A stretch of DNA of 64,000 bases from Marinactinospora thermotolerans DSM 45154 (GTDB taxonomy: Bacteria; Actinomycetota; Actinomycetes; Streptosporangiales; Streptosporangiaceae). The notes beneath the pieces are model-generated. The model saw only the letters and a program-made list of their open reading frames with translations, was not told the origin of the DNA and did no database searches. This document shows positions 35,174 to 42,740 of this stretch, piece after piece (the first letter of the stretch is position 1; each line of letters opens with the position of its first letter). The DNA lies in assembly GCF_900167435.1 (NCBI RefSeq), contig NZ_FUWS01000010.1, forward strand, positions 186,001-250,000, read 5' to 3'. A program made the translations under genes and the position numbers.

Positions 35174-35421
35174 GGTGTCCCCCTTGTTGTCGATGCCGCG
35201 TCCGAAGTTCATGCCCGCGCGGGGACGGTGGCAGTCATCGCGCGGGGCGGTCCCGTCCGGACCGGACCACCGTCGGGAGAGGAGGGCGCCCGTCGCTTCG
35301 CGTCCCCGGCCCCAAGGGGCCGTGCCCACGACGGTCCGGACGGTGCGGACCGCGAGGGTCCCGCATGTCGTCCCCGGGGCCGGCTCCGCGCGGGCCGGAC
35401 ACGGCGTCCGCGAAACGACGA

Positions 35422-35452
35422 GGGTCCCGTGTCCTGATCGGACACGGGACCC
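35422..35452 (-). terminator. Terminator of tRNA-Ala copy 1
   Basis: A perfect 13-base stem (gggtcccgtgtcc / ggacacgggaccc) with a five-base loop. It begins 11 bases past the tRNA 3' end on the minus strand. Confidence 0.8.
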
Positions 35453-35462
35453 CGAGATCGAG

Positions 35463-35535
35463 TGGAGCTATGGGGATTCGAACCCCAGACCTCCTCCATG
35501 CCATGGAGGCGCGCTACCAACTGCGCCATAGCCCC
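35463..35535 (-). tRNA. tRNA-Ala (anticodon GGC), copy 1
   Basis: A 73-base cloverleaf on the minus strand: acceptor GGGGCTA/TAGCTCC with the G3-U70 wobble that defines alanine identity, D arm, anticodon loop ATGGCAT (anticodon GGC, reading GCC/GCU), T arm TGGGG-TTCGAAT-CCCCA and discriminator A. CCA is not encoded. All four copies in this window are identical over the 73 bases. Upstream, TATACT is a candidate -10 for this copy. The copy follows the histidine phosphatase/rsfS region in the order known from other actinomycetes only if the other copies are considered part of the same locus. Confidence 0.97.
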
Positions 35536-36590
35536 GAGTGAACTCCGCCAGTATACCCGACCCCGAAGGAGTCGATCCCGGCGGGAACGGCCCCGTCCCC
35601 GCGCCGCCATGGGACCCGTGACGTCGCCGCCGCGGGGGTCGGACCGTTCCGCCGGACGTGGACCCTGCGGGGCACGTCGAGTCCCGTTCCCCCTCGCGCG
35701 CGGGCTCGGCGCGCCGCTCCGCTTGGGGCACCGTGCCCGTCACACGAGGGCCTGTGCCCGACAGCAGAGGATGATCGGCGAGAGGGCACCCGTCTCGATC
35801 GGCGCATCGCGGACGCTGGAGCGGCCCCGGCCCGGGGCAGAGCCGTGAAACGGCGGGCCGCCCCGACACCTCGGACGGCTCCCGGCCCTCGGCCACCTAC
35901 GCAGATCCGGCCGAACGCTCCGCTCCCAGCGAGGCGCAGTCCTCCCCCGTCCCGGACCACGGGCTGCGGCCCAGCGAGACGGGACCGCCCGGGGGTGGGA
36001 CGCGCGGCGCCGCCCCGCCAGGAGACGGCCGCTCACCACCGTGCTCCGTCCCGCCGGCCTCCTCCACCGAGCCGGATCGCGATGCCCCGCGCCCCGGCGA
36101 TCGCCGCCCCCCGGAGCGGCATGAGCGGCCCGGCGGGACGCCGCCACCGCCGGCCCCGGCGCGGACAATGGCGGGTCATGCCGTCCGCGCCGGCTCCGCC
36201 CACCATGTCCCTGTGGGCGTCGCGGCGGCCACGGTGATGGTCCACTGGCCCCCTGCCCCGCCCTCCCGGCCACGGGGTTACGACGGCCGTTCTCACCGCC
36301 GTGCGCACCGAAGCGATCGGACCGGGCCGCACGTGAGATCCGCGGGAAGAAGGCCGGGCACGTCCCCGACCGGGCACGGCGCGCGGAGATCGGCCGGATC
36401 GAGGAGGCCGCGCGGACCACCGGTCACCGGGACCTCCTCGGCGGGAAGCCGCTCCCCGCCGGCCACGGCACCACGCGGTACATGGGCCTCGTCGCGACCT
36501 CCACCCCGTTGTCGGGGAGCGCGCGGCCGGAATCGCGGCGATCGAACAGGCCGTGGCGTTCACCGCGCCGTCGTATCCGACCGGTCGGGG
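35536..36590. other. Gene-poor 1.05-kb region, possible decayed coding sequence
   Basis: No convincing intact gene. Open frames here are Arg/Pro/Gly-rich and mutually overlapping. Between about 36260 and 36590 on the plus strand there are short protein-like stretches in different frames, for example TTAVLTAVRTEAIGPG, then after a frame change REIRGKKAGHVPDRARRAEI and IEEAARTTGHRDLLGGKPL, then VVGERAAGIAAIEQAVAFTA before a stop at about 36590. This could be a frameshifted gene remnant. I cannot identify a parent family. Confidence 0.35.
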
Positions 36591-37067
36591 CTAGCGGCGC
36601 TGGGCCGATACGGGCAGGACGGTGGTCGAGCGGATGTGCTCGTAGACGACCGAGGTCCGCACGTCGGCGACCTCGGGTTTCGCGGTGAGACGGTCGATCA
36701 CGAAGGCGTAGAGGTGGTCGTTGTCGGGCACCGCCACGTGGATGAGGAAGTCCTCGGTGCCGCTGGTCACGAACAGGCCCAACACCTCGGGAAGACCGGC
36801 CGCCCACTCCCGGAAGCCTTCGATGTTGGCGCGGGTCGGCGGCCGCACCCGCACCGCGACGAGGGCCTGGACCGGCCTGCCGATCTTGGCGAGGTCGACT
36901 TCCAATGTGGCCCCCGTGATCACGCCGCGGTCCCGCAGGGAACGGGTCCGGTCCAGGGAGGTGGTCGGGGCGACACCGACCGCGGCGGCGACGTCCCGGT
37001 TGGTCCGCCGTGCGTCACGCTGCAGTTCCCGCAGGATCGCCGTATCAAGTTCATCCAAAGACGCCAT
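36591..37067 (-). CDS. Lrp/AsnC family transcriptional regulator
   Basis: A 158-residue Lrp-type regulator. The N-terminal helix-turn-helix is LDELDTAILRELQRDARRTN ... VGVAPTTSLDRTRSLRDRGV. The C-terminal RAM domain (VQALVAVRVRPPTRANIEGF, LGLFVTSGTEDFLIHVAVPD) binds amino acid effectors. The ATG at 37067 has GGAGG upstream (GGTGGAGGTATG). It is divergent from a DUF2000 gene and an EamA exporter gene, the standard layout for Lrp-controlled amino acid exporters. The 111-base gap between them contains AT-rich stretches (caaattaaatacggg) suitable as an Lrp site. Confidence 0.93.
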   Translation of the reverse strand: MASLDELDTAILRELQRDARRTNRDVAAAVGVAPTTSLDRTRSLRDRGVITGATLEVDLAKIGRPVQALVAVRVRPPTRANIEGFREWAAGLPEVLGLFVTSGTEDFLIHVAVPDNDHLYAFVIDRLTAKPEVADVRTSVVYEHIRSTTVLPVSAQRR

Positions 37068-37178
37068 ACCTCCACCCTAGCCAAATTAAATACGGGATAG
37101 ATGCGACAACATCGACATTCACGTAGTCTCTAGCCCGCTCACCTCGTTAGACATACGACATTTAGGGGCGATCGCAGG

Positions 37179-37649
37179 ATGAGTGACCAGCCGGTGGGGT
37201 TCGAGGCCGAGGAGATTCGGACGGGTGAGGAGACCCGCAACGCGAGATTGAAGTGGGTCATCGTGGTCGACGCCGCCCTGCCCGCGGGGCGCGCGGTCAA
37301 CGCCGGCTCGTGTGTCGCCTCGGCCACGGCCGTCAACGTGGCCGGGCTGCTCGCCCATGAGGGCGTCGACGCCGACGGTTCCACTCATCCGGGGCTTCCC
37401 TGGGCGGGCTGCACGATCCTCGGCGCCGACGTGGTGAAGCTGCGCCAGATCCGGGACAAGGCCGACCGGCGCGAGGACGTGTTCGTCGCGGACATGCCGA
37501 TCGCGGCGCAGGAGACACGGGTCTACGACGAATACGTGGACACGCTGGCCACGTTGCCGGGCGGTGAGATCGCCTATGCCGCGGTGAGCCTGGTCGGGCC
37601 GCGCAAGGCCGTGGACCGGATCGTCGGCGGACTGAAGCTCCTGCCGTGA
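37179..37649 (+). CDS. DUF2000 family protein
   Basis: A 156-residue protein matching the DUF2000 layout: WVIVVDAALPAGRAVNAGSC, ASATAVNVAGLLAHEGV, WAGCTILGAD, and FVADMPIAAQETRVYDEY. These are small soluble proteins with a peptidyl-tRNA hydrolase II-like fold, often found beside Lrp regulators and DMT exporters. The biochemical role is not established. The ATG at 37179 has CAGG before it. The stop overlaps the exporter start (GTGA), so the pair is translationally coupled. Confidence 0.85.
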   Translation: MSDQPVGFEAEEIRTGEETRNARLKWVIVVDAALPAGRAVNAGSCVASATAVNVAGLLAHEGVDADGSTHPGLPWAGCTILGADVVKLRQIRDKADRREDVFVADMPIAAQETRVYDEYVDTLATLPGGEIAYAAVSLVGPRKAVDRIVGGLKLLP

Positions 37650-38566
37650 CCGCCACCGCGACGATCAAGGCGACCGCCGACTCCCGTCGTCGCGTCACGG
37701 GCGCGGCCGCCGTGCTCGGCGCGGCGGCCCTGTGGGGCACGGTCGGTCCCGCCCAGGTCCTCGCCTCCTCCGCCGCGGACCCCGGCGCGTTGGGAGTGGC
37801 ACGGTTGCTCCTCGGCGGGTTCGCGCTCGCGGCGCTGTGCGCCGGGGGCGCGGTGTGGCGACTCGTCGTGCGCCGGGAGGTGTTCGGCTGGATCCTGCTG
37901 GCGGCCGCGGCGACCGGGGTGTATCAGGTCACGTTCATGCACGCCGTCGACCGGCTCGGAGCCGCACTGGGAACGACGGTCGCGCTCGGCGTCGCGCCCG
38001 TCGCCACGGGCCTGTGCGCACGCTGGTGGACCCGCGAACGCCTCACGCCGGGATGGGTCGCCGGCACTGTGGCCGCGGTGCTCGGGTGCGCGGTGCTCCT
38101 CTCCCCCTGGCAGTCGCCTGCCGATGGTCTCGGCGTCGGCGTCGCCCTGCTCTCGGGAACCTGTTACGGCGTGTACACGGTCGCGGCCAAGCGCTTCCTT
38201 CAGGCCGGCGCCCCCGCACTACCGGCGACCACGCTCACCCTGCTCCTCGCCGGGCTCGCCCTCTCGCCGATCCTCGTGCTGCGTCCCGGGCATCTGACCG
38301 ATGTGAACTCCCTGTCGCTGATCGCCTGGACCTCTGTGGCGGGAACCGCCGTCGCCTACGCGGCCTTCGTCTACGGTCTGGACCGTACGAGCGCGCCGAC
38401 CGCTGGAACACTCAGCCTCGCAGAGCCGCTGCTCGCCGCCGCGCTCGGCATTCTCGTACTCGGCGAGCAGCTCACCCTCCCGGTCCTCCTGGGCTGCCTC
38501 GTCCTCATCAGCGGCCTGGTCACCGTGACCGTCATGGACTCGCGTCTTCGGTCCCGTTCCCGATGA
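37646..38566 (+). CDS. EamA/DMT family transporter
   Basis: A 306-residue drug/metabolite transporter with ten predicted helices in two EamA repeats (VLGAAALWGTVGPAQVLA at the first start, VALLSGTCYGVYTVAAKRFL at the second; the repeats end in ALGTTVALGVAPVATGL and TAGTLSLAEPLLAAALG, respectively). Such proteins often export amino acids or related metabolites. The GTG at 37646 overlaps the DUF2000 stop. With the divergent Lrp regulator this makes a likely amino-acid-responsive export module; the substrate is unknown. Confidence 0.9.
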   Translation: MTATATIKATADSRRRVTGAAAVLGAAALWGTVGPAQVLASSAADPGALGVARLLLGGFALAALCAGGAVWRLVVRREVFGWILLAAAATGVYQVTFMHAVDRLGAALGTTVALGVAPVATGLCARWWTRERLTPGWVAGTVAAVLGCAVLLSPWQSPADGLGVGVALLSGTCYGVYTVAAKRFLQAGAPALPATTLTLLLAGLALSPILVLRPGHLTDVNSLSLIAWTSVAGTAVAYAAFVYGLDRTSAPTAGTLSLAEPLLAAALGILVLGEQLTLPVLLGCLVLISGLVTVTVMDSRLRSRSR

Positions 38567-38918
38567 GTCCGCCGGCTCGACACGTCGCCCCGGCCCCGTG
38601 ACGGCTTCGGTCCGGCCTGGCTCCCCTCCCGCGACGCGGGGAGAGTACGGGTGGGCCGCCACGCGTGGTGTGGAGACGACCACGCCCGCCCGCGACGGCC
38701 CCGTCCCACCACCGGGGAGACCTCCGCCGCGTCTCGGAAGCCCGCTCACGTTCACGAGCGCGATGTCCGGATCCGACGGCGGGGAAGCCGTTCGAACGAG
38801 TCGGTACCGTTCCCCGACGCCTCGGGGTCGACGTCACGCCGCGTGGGCGGGCCGACCGCCACGCGCCTGTGGTCGTCCCGCGGGCCTTCGCGCTCTTGCC
38901 GTACGCCCGCCGGACCGG
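38567..38918. other. Intergenic region, no gene seen
   Basis: 352 bases between convergent genes. Open frames on both strands are Arg/Pro/Ser-rich and show no recognisable protein features. I see no strong repeat, RNA gene or terminator beyond weak GC-rich inverted repeats. Confidence 0.5.
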
Positions 38919-39428
38919 CTAGTCCCGGTCGGGGCCGTCCGAAACCGCCGTCAGGTCCTTGAAGTAGCGCGCCACCGGCCAACGTCGGAATCCCGCCGCC
39001 TCGTAGGTGGCGCGTGAAGCCGCGTGGCCGGGATCGTCTCCGGTCTCCACCATGATCATGCTCATTCCCGCTTCACGGACGACGGTGAAGGCGTGCTCCA
39101 TGAGCGCCGTCGCGATACCACGGCGCTGGTACGCGGGATCAACGGCGAGGACGTAGATCTCGCCCATGTCGTCGTCGGGATGGATACGCACGCAGACCCA
39201 GCCCACGGGGACTCCGTCGACGAACGCCACGTACACGCTGTCGGGCTGGTCGTCGAGGATCTCACCGAGGTCCTCGATCTGCCTGGCCTCCCAGCCTCGG
39301 GGATAGAACGCGGCGAAGACGAACGGGGGAACGGCCGCGGCGAGTTCGGTGAAGACAGGGCGCCAGGCACGGATCGACAGCTGCAGGAGCGCGTCCCGGA
39401 GTGCGGCTTCGTACGGGCCGATCTCCAC
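38919..39428 (-). CDS. GNAT family N-acetyltransferase
   Basis: A 169-residue acetyltransferase. The acetyl-CoA signature is at residues ~95-125: GEIYVLAVDPAYQRRGIATALMEHAF, with the RRGIA pyrophosphate loop. It is followed by YEAAGFRRWPVARYFK, the C-terminal GNAT motif. It resembles the RimI-like/aminoglycoside-type small GNATs without giving away the substrate. The GTG at 39428 is chosen because GGAGG lies nine bases upstream. The longer frame to 39692 runs through the antisense of the adjacent tRNA gene and is spurious. Confidence 0.88.
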   Translation of the reverse strand: MEIGPYEAALRDALLQLSIRAWRPVFTELAAAVPPFVFAAFYPRGWEARQIEDLGEILDDQPDSVYVAFVDGVPVGWVCVRIHPDDDMGEIYVLAVDPAYQRRGIATALMEHAFTVVREAGMSMIMVETGDDPGHAASRATYEAAGFRRWPVARYFKDLTAVSDGPDRD

Positions 39429-39604
39429 TCGTGGTCTCCTCCGGCGGCGGCACGGACTGTCCGGGTGATTATCCCACGTGTGCTGATGTCGCCGAGAGCG
39501 ATGGCCCGTCGGAGCGGAGGCCGGCCGGGAGCCGGGCTCCCGCTGCGTGGCCGCTCGCACGGGGCGTCGCCGCTCACCTCCGCGACCCGCGCCCGGACAC
39601 GAGA

Positions 39605-39628
39605 CCGCCCCGTCGTCGGACGGGGCGG
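39605..39628 (-). terminator. Terminator of tRNA-Ala copy 2
   Basis: Ten-base perfect stem ccgccccgtc / gacggggcgg with a four-base loop, 22 bases past the tRNA 3' end. The same hairpin follows copy 4. Confidence 0.75.
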
Positions 39629-39650
39629 ATCGCGATCTTCTCGAACAACG

Positions 39651-39723
39651 TGGAGCTATGGGGATTCGAACCCCAGACCTCCTCCATGCCATGGAGGCGC
39701 GCTACCAACTGCGCCATAGCCCC
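39651..39723 (-). tRNA. tRNA-Ala (anticodon GGC), copy 2
   Basis: Identical to copy 1 over all 73 bases, with the same anticodon, G3-U70 pair and absence of an encoded CCA. Its 5' flank matches that of copy 3 and its 3' flank matches that of copy 4. Confidence 0.97.
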
Positions 39724-39727
39724 AAGG

Positions 39728-39780
39728 TGCACGTATAACGGTACCGGATCACCGACACTGCTCCGTACCACCCCGGCGGC
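39728..39780 (-). repeat. 53-base 5' flank repeat of tRNA copies 2 and 3 (also at 39961-40013)
   Basis: An exact 53-base match to 39961-40013, lying just upstream of the tRNA genes on the minus strand. It contains the shared promoter region (TTATACG near the tRNA as a possible -10). The four bases between it and the tRNA differ slightly. Confidence 0.9.
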
Positions 39781-39840
39781 CACCCGCTTCCGGAGGAAAG
39801 CGAACCGCCGCACACCGGAAGACCCACGCGGACACGAAAC

Positions 39841-39878
39841 GGCGAGGCCCGGATCCGAAAACGGACCCGGGCCTCGCC
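39841..39878 (-). terminator. Terminator of tRNA-Ala copy 3
   Basis: Seventeen-base stem with one mismatch (ggcgaggcccggatccg / cggacccgggcctcgcc) around aaaa, six bases from the tRNA 3' end on the minus strand. It differs in sequence from the other tRNA terminators. Confidence 0.8.
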
Positions 39879-39883
39879 GAGGG

Positions 39884-39956
39884 TGGAGCTATGGGGATTC
39901 GAACCCCAGACCTCCTCCATGCCATGGAGGCGCGCTACCAACTGCGCCATAGCCCC
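39884..39956 (-). tRNA. tRNA-Ala (anticodon GGC), copy 3
   Basis: Identical to copies 1, 2 and 4 over 73 bases. The three bases after the discriminator read CCC rather than CCA, so CCA must be added enzymatically. It is 160 bases upstream of copy 2 on the minus strand, with its own terminator and the 53-base promoter flank shared with copy 2. Confidence 0.97.
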
Positions 39957-39960
39957 GAGC

Positions 39961-40013
39961 TGCACGTATAACGGTACCGGATCACCGACACTGCTCCGTA
40001 CCACCCCGGCGGC
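39961..40013 (-). repeat. 53-base 5' flank repeat of tRNA copy 3
   Basis: Second copy of the 53-base sequence at 39728-39780, in the same position relative to its tRNA. Together with the tRNA this makes an almost exact 130-base duplication offset by 233 bases. Confidence 0.9.
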
Positions 40014-40528
40014 TCTGAGGGCGTCGGTCCGAACGGTCCCACCGCTGGCGCCCCTCATCGTCTGGGCCTCGGGCACCCGGCCGCGCCGGGGGAGCACGCC
40101 CACAGCCGACGGCCGTCACCGCCGAGGGCCGGGTGGAGCGCCCCGACAGGTGGCGACGCGGCTGGTGGGAGAGCCAGCGAGCGCGGCCCGCTCCCCGATG
40201 CCGGCGATCTCCCGGCTACGCGGACCCGCGCCGGGGAGCGGGCCGCCGACAACGGCCGCGAAGCACGCCACCTCGGTCCCATACCGACTTGTTCGATCCG
40301 TCCGAAGCCTCCACGACGGCGAGCGCGCCGTCCGCACCGGCTCGACGCCGAACGCCCACGACACCGCCCACACCGGACCCGACCGGCTCATCGGCGGCGT
40401 CTGCGGCGACCTCCCCGCCCGAGGTTGGGCCACACGTCCTGTTCGCCGAGATCGTCGGAGGTGCCCAGGAGGACGTTCCCCTTGCCCCCGCCCGCGCTCC
40501 CAGCGGCGAGGCGGTCGGTCCTGGCTCA
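40014..40528. other. Gene-poor region between tRNA copies 3 and 4
   Basis: About 515 bases (within the 627-base gap between the tRNAs) with no gene I can support. Open frames on both strands are low-complexity Pro/Ser/Thr/Arg-rich. No integrase, IS end or att-like repeat other than the tRNA flanks. Confidence 0.5.
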
Positions 40529-40537
40529 GACACGAAA

Positions 40538-40561
40538 CCGCCCCGTCGTCGGACGGGGCGG
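40538..40561 (-). terminator. Terminator of tRNA-Ala copy 4
   Basis: The same ten-base stem and gtcg loop as at 39605-39628, 22 bases past the tRNA 3' end. Confidence 0.75.
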
Positions 40562-40583
40562 ATCGCGATCTTCTCGAACAACG

Positions 40584-40656
40584 TGGAGCTATGGGGATTC
40601 GAACCCCAGACCTCCTCCATGCCATGGAGGCGCGCTACCAACTGCGCCATAGCCCC
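40584..40656 (-). tRNA. tRNA-Ala (anticodon GGC), copy 4
   Basis: Fourth identical 73-base gene. It lies 81 bases downstream of the histidine phosphatase gene stop, the position held by tRNA-Ala in other actinomycetes, so it is probably the ancestral copy. Its 5' flank is unrelated to those of the other copies (TATTGT is a possible -10). Confidence 0.97.
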
Positions 40657-40737
40657 GAGTGGGAGTCGGTTCCGGGTCTCCCCGCCGACTCCCAGAACAA
40701 TAGCGGAATCCGCGCGATCCGTCGAAACGAGCGGTGT

Positions 40738-41364
40738 TCAGCGGTCGTCGCCGAGCACCCGCTCCTCCGGCAGCGACCCCGCGTTGTGCTCCAGCAGCCG
40801 CCAGCCGCCGGAGCGCATCTCCTCCAGCACCGACCAGGAGCAGTTGCCGAGGGGGCCCAGGACCTCCTGGTGGGCGGCCGGCAGACCGAGCAACCGGTTG
40901 ATCCCCGCGCGCAGCGCGGCGCCGTGGCTGACCACGACGAGCAGGCCGTCGGCCGGAACCCGGTCCAGCCCTCGCTGGACGGCCTCGGCCACCCGCTCCC
41001 CCACGACCGTCATCTCCTCGCCGCCGGGGATCCTCCTGCTGACGTACTCCTCGGGCCAGCGTTGCTGGATCTCGGTGTTGAGCAGCCCCTCCCAGGGGCC
41101 GCCGAACCGTTCGCGCAGGGCCTTGTCGTGCTCGACCGTTAGCCCCGTGCGCCGGGCCAGCGCGGCCGCGGTGTCGGCGGCCCGGCGCAGGTCCGAGGCG
41201 ACGATCGCGTCCGGCTCCAACGTGGCCAGCAGCCGGGCGGCGTGCTCGGCCTGCGCCTGGCCGGTGCTGTCCAGCGGGATGTCGGTCTGTCCCTGGAACC
41301 GCTTCTCGGCGTTCCAGGAGGTCTGGCCATGCCTCCAGCACAGTACGCGGCGCATCCGGGTCAC
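40738..41364 (-). CDS. Histidine phosphatase family protein
   Basis: A 208-residue phosphoglycerate-mutase-like phosphatase. The catalytic phosphohistidine loop is CWRHGQTSWNAEKRFQGQTD near the N-terminus, and the second histidine is in LLVVVSHGAALRAGINRLL. Typical acid residues are in RERFGGPWEGLL. Substrates of such stand-alone enzymes are diverse (sugar phosphates, alpha-ribazole phosphate, others). The GTG at 41364 has CAGGAG seven bases upstream; ATG 41355 is possible. It is third in the nadD-rsfS-phosphatase string (96 bases after rsfS), a conserved actinobacterial order that ends in tRNA-Ala. Confidence 0.92.
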   Translation of the reverse strand: MTRMRRVLCWRHGQTSWNAEKRFQGQTDIPLDSTGQAQAEHAARLLATLEPDAIVASDLRRAADTAAALARRTGLTVEHDKALRERFGGPWEGLLNTEIQQRWPEEYVSRRIPGGEEMTVVGERVAEAVQRGLDRVPADGLLVVVSHGAALRAGINRLLGLPAAHQEVLGPLGNCSWSVLEEMRSGGWRLLEHNAGSLPEERVLGDDR

Positions 41365-41460
41365 GCTTTCACTCCTGTCACTCCAGGTGGACGGGCCCGG
41401 GAACGCACGACCGGGCGGGAAGGGTCGAGGCCGGCCGGGGAAGGACCTCACGGCCGGGGA

Positions 41461-41856
41461 TCAGGCGTGGTCCTCCTCGACGCGGGCGGTCCCGCGCGCG
41501 CTTTCGGGCAGCTCGATCTCCGGGCAGTCCTTCCACAGCCGTTCCAGACCGTAGTACCCGCGCTCCTCCTCGTGCTGGATGTGCACGACGATGTCGACGT
41601 AGTCCAGCAGCACCCAGCGCCCGTCGCGCTCTCCCTCGCGGCGGACCGGCTTGACGCCGGCCGCGCGGAGGCGGTCCTCGACCTCGTCGACGATGGAGCG
41701 CACCTGGCGGTCGTTCGGGGCGGAGCACAGGAGGAAGGCGTCGGTGATGACGAGCTGGTCGCTGACGTCGTAGGCGACGATCTCCTGTGCGAGTTTGTCG
41801 GCCGCCGCCTCCGCGGCGATGTTAACGAGCTCGACGGCCCTGTCCGTGGCGGTCAC
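41461..41856 (-). CDS. rsfS: Ribosome silencing factor RsfS
   Basis: A 131-residue RsfS (Iojap/YbeB) protein that binds ribosomal protein uL14 and blocks subunit joining in starvation. Family motifs: VAYDVSDQLVITDAFLLCSA, RQVRSIVDEVEDRL, EGERDGRWVLLDYVDIVVHI and YYGLERLWKDCPEIEL. An extra C-terminal tail of ~20 residues is acidic. The GTG at 41856 has GGAGG rather far upstream (12 bases). It follows nadD by 54 bases, the usual pairing. Confidence 0.96.
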   Translation of the reverse strand: MTATDRAVELVNIAAEAAADKLAQEIVAYDVSDQLVITDAFLLCSAPNDRQVRSIVDEVEDRLRAAGVKPVRREGERDGRWVLLDYVDIVVHIQHEEERGYYGLERLWKDCPEIELPESARGTARVEEDHA

Positions 41857-41910
41857 GTGTAGCGGATGCCTCCAGGTGGGCCCGTCCCCGACGACGGTCG
41901 CGCGGAGCGG

Positions 41911-42573
41911 CTAACGCTCGCCACCCGCCATCCGGTCATCGAGGTAGAGCCCGGTCTTGTTGATGTAGCGGACGATGCCATCCGGCACCAGGTACCAGAT
42001 GGGTTCGCCCTTGCGGACGCGTTCCCGACATTCGGTCGAGGAGATCGCCAACGCGGGGATCTCGACGAGACTGACCTTGCCGTCGGGTAACCCGGTGTCG
42101 GTGAGCCGATGTCCGGGCCGGTTACAGCCTACGAAATGCGCGAGATCGAAGAGTTCATCCACGTTGTGCCAGCTCAGGATAGCGCCCAGGGCGTCGGCTC
42201 CGGTGATGAAGAAGAGTTCGACCTCGGGACCGTAGATGCTACGGAGTTCGCGCAGCGTATCGATGGTGTAGGTGGGGCCGTCCCGGTCGATCTCGATTCG
42301 GCTCACCCGGAACTGCGGGTTCTCCGCCGTGGCGATCACCGTCATGAGATAGCGGTGCTCGGCGGGGGTCACCTTGCTGGTGTCCTTCTGCCAGGGCTGC
42401 CCCGTCGGGACGAAGACCACCTCGTCGAGCTGGAACAGGTGGGCGACCTCGCTGCCGGCCACGAGGTGGCCGTGGTGGATCGGGTCGAAGGTCCCGCCCA
42501 TGATGCCCACGCGACGCGGGACGGGTCGGCCGGGCGACGCCGTCATGGGCGCGGGGGTCGGCTCGTCGGACAC
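41911..42573 (-). CDS. nadD: Nicotinate-nucleotide adenylyltransferase
   Basis: A 220-residue NadD, which joins nicotinate mononucleotide and ATP to make deamido-NAD. The nucleotidyltransferase motif [12 protein letters not shown] is near residue 25. [26 protein letters not shown] and the [13 protein letters not shown] motif are all present. The GTG at 42573 (GGAG seven bases upstream) is chosen; ATG 42546 is also possible, and the frame open to 42729 crosses the divergent M48 gene promoter. First gene of the nadD-rsfS-phosphatase group. Confidence 0.96.
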   Translation of the reverse strand: MSDEPTPAPMTASPGRPVPRRVGIMGGTFDPIHHGHLVAGSEVAHLFQLDEVVFVPTGQPWQKDTSKVTPAEHRYLMTVIATAENPQFRVSRIEIDRDGPTYTIDTLRELRSIYGPEVELFFITGADALGAILSWHNVDELFDLAHFVGCNRPGHRLTDTGLPDGKVSLVEIPALAISSTECRERVRKGEPIWYLVPDGIVRYINKTGLYLDDRMAGGER

Positions 42574-42740
42574 CTGATCGCTCCGTTCCAATCCGGCTGT
42601 CGGAAATCGGTGGTCACCGCCGAGGTTAACCCGAGAGGCCCCACGGCTATTCCACCGCCCTCCCCTTCCCACGCGAAACGCGGCATATCTCGTTCCCTGC
42701 GCCCATGGCGTCCTCGCGCCCCGCGGCATAGCATGCCCGT

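Larger units (their letters stand above)
39596..39723 (-). repeat. 128-base repeat: tRNA-Ala plus 3' flank (also at 40529-40656)
   Basis: This segment, covering tRNA copy 2 and its terminator, recurs at 40529-40656 (copy 4) at an offset of 933 bases. I find one mismatch (39603 g versus 40536 a). Beyond this the flanks diverge. Confidence 0.9.

Noticed and set aside
38567-38918. Coding frames of 85-140 codons between the EamA and GNAT genes
   Set aside because: No ribosome binding site, strongly biased Arg/Pro/Ser composition and no recognisable motif.
35463-40656. Open frames on the plus strand over the tRNA genes, for example a recurring peptide containing WGFEPQTSSMPWRRATN
   Set aside because: They are antisense of the tRNA-Ala genes. 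The apparent repeated peptide is simply the tRNA sequence read as protein.
39596-40656. Repeats around the tRNAs as a CRISPR array or att sites of an integrated element
   Set aside because: The repeats contain tRNA genes, spacing is irregular, and there is no integrase, excisionase or phage gene in the window.
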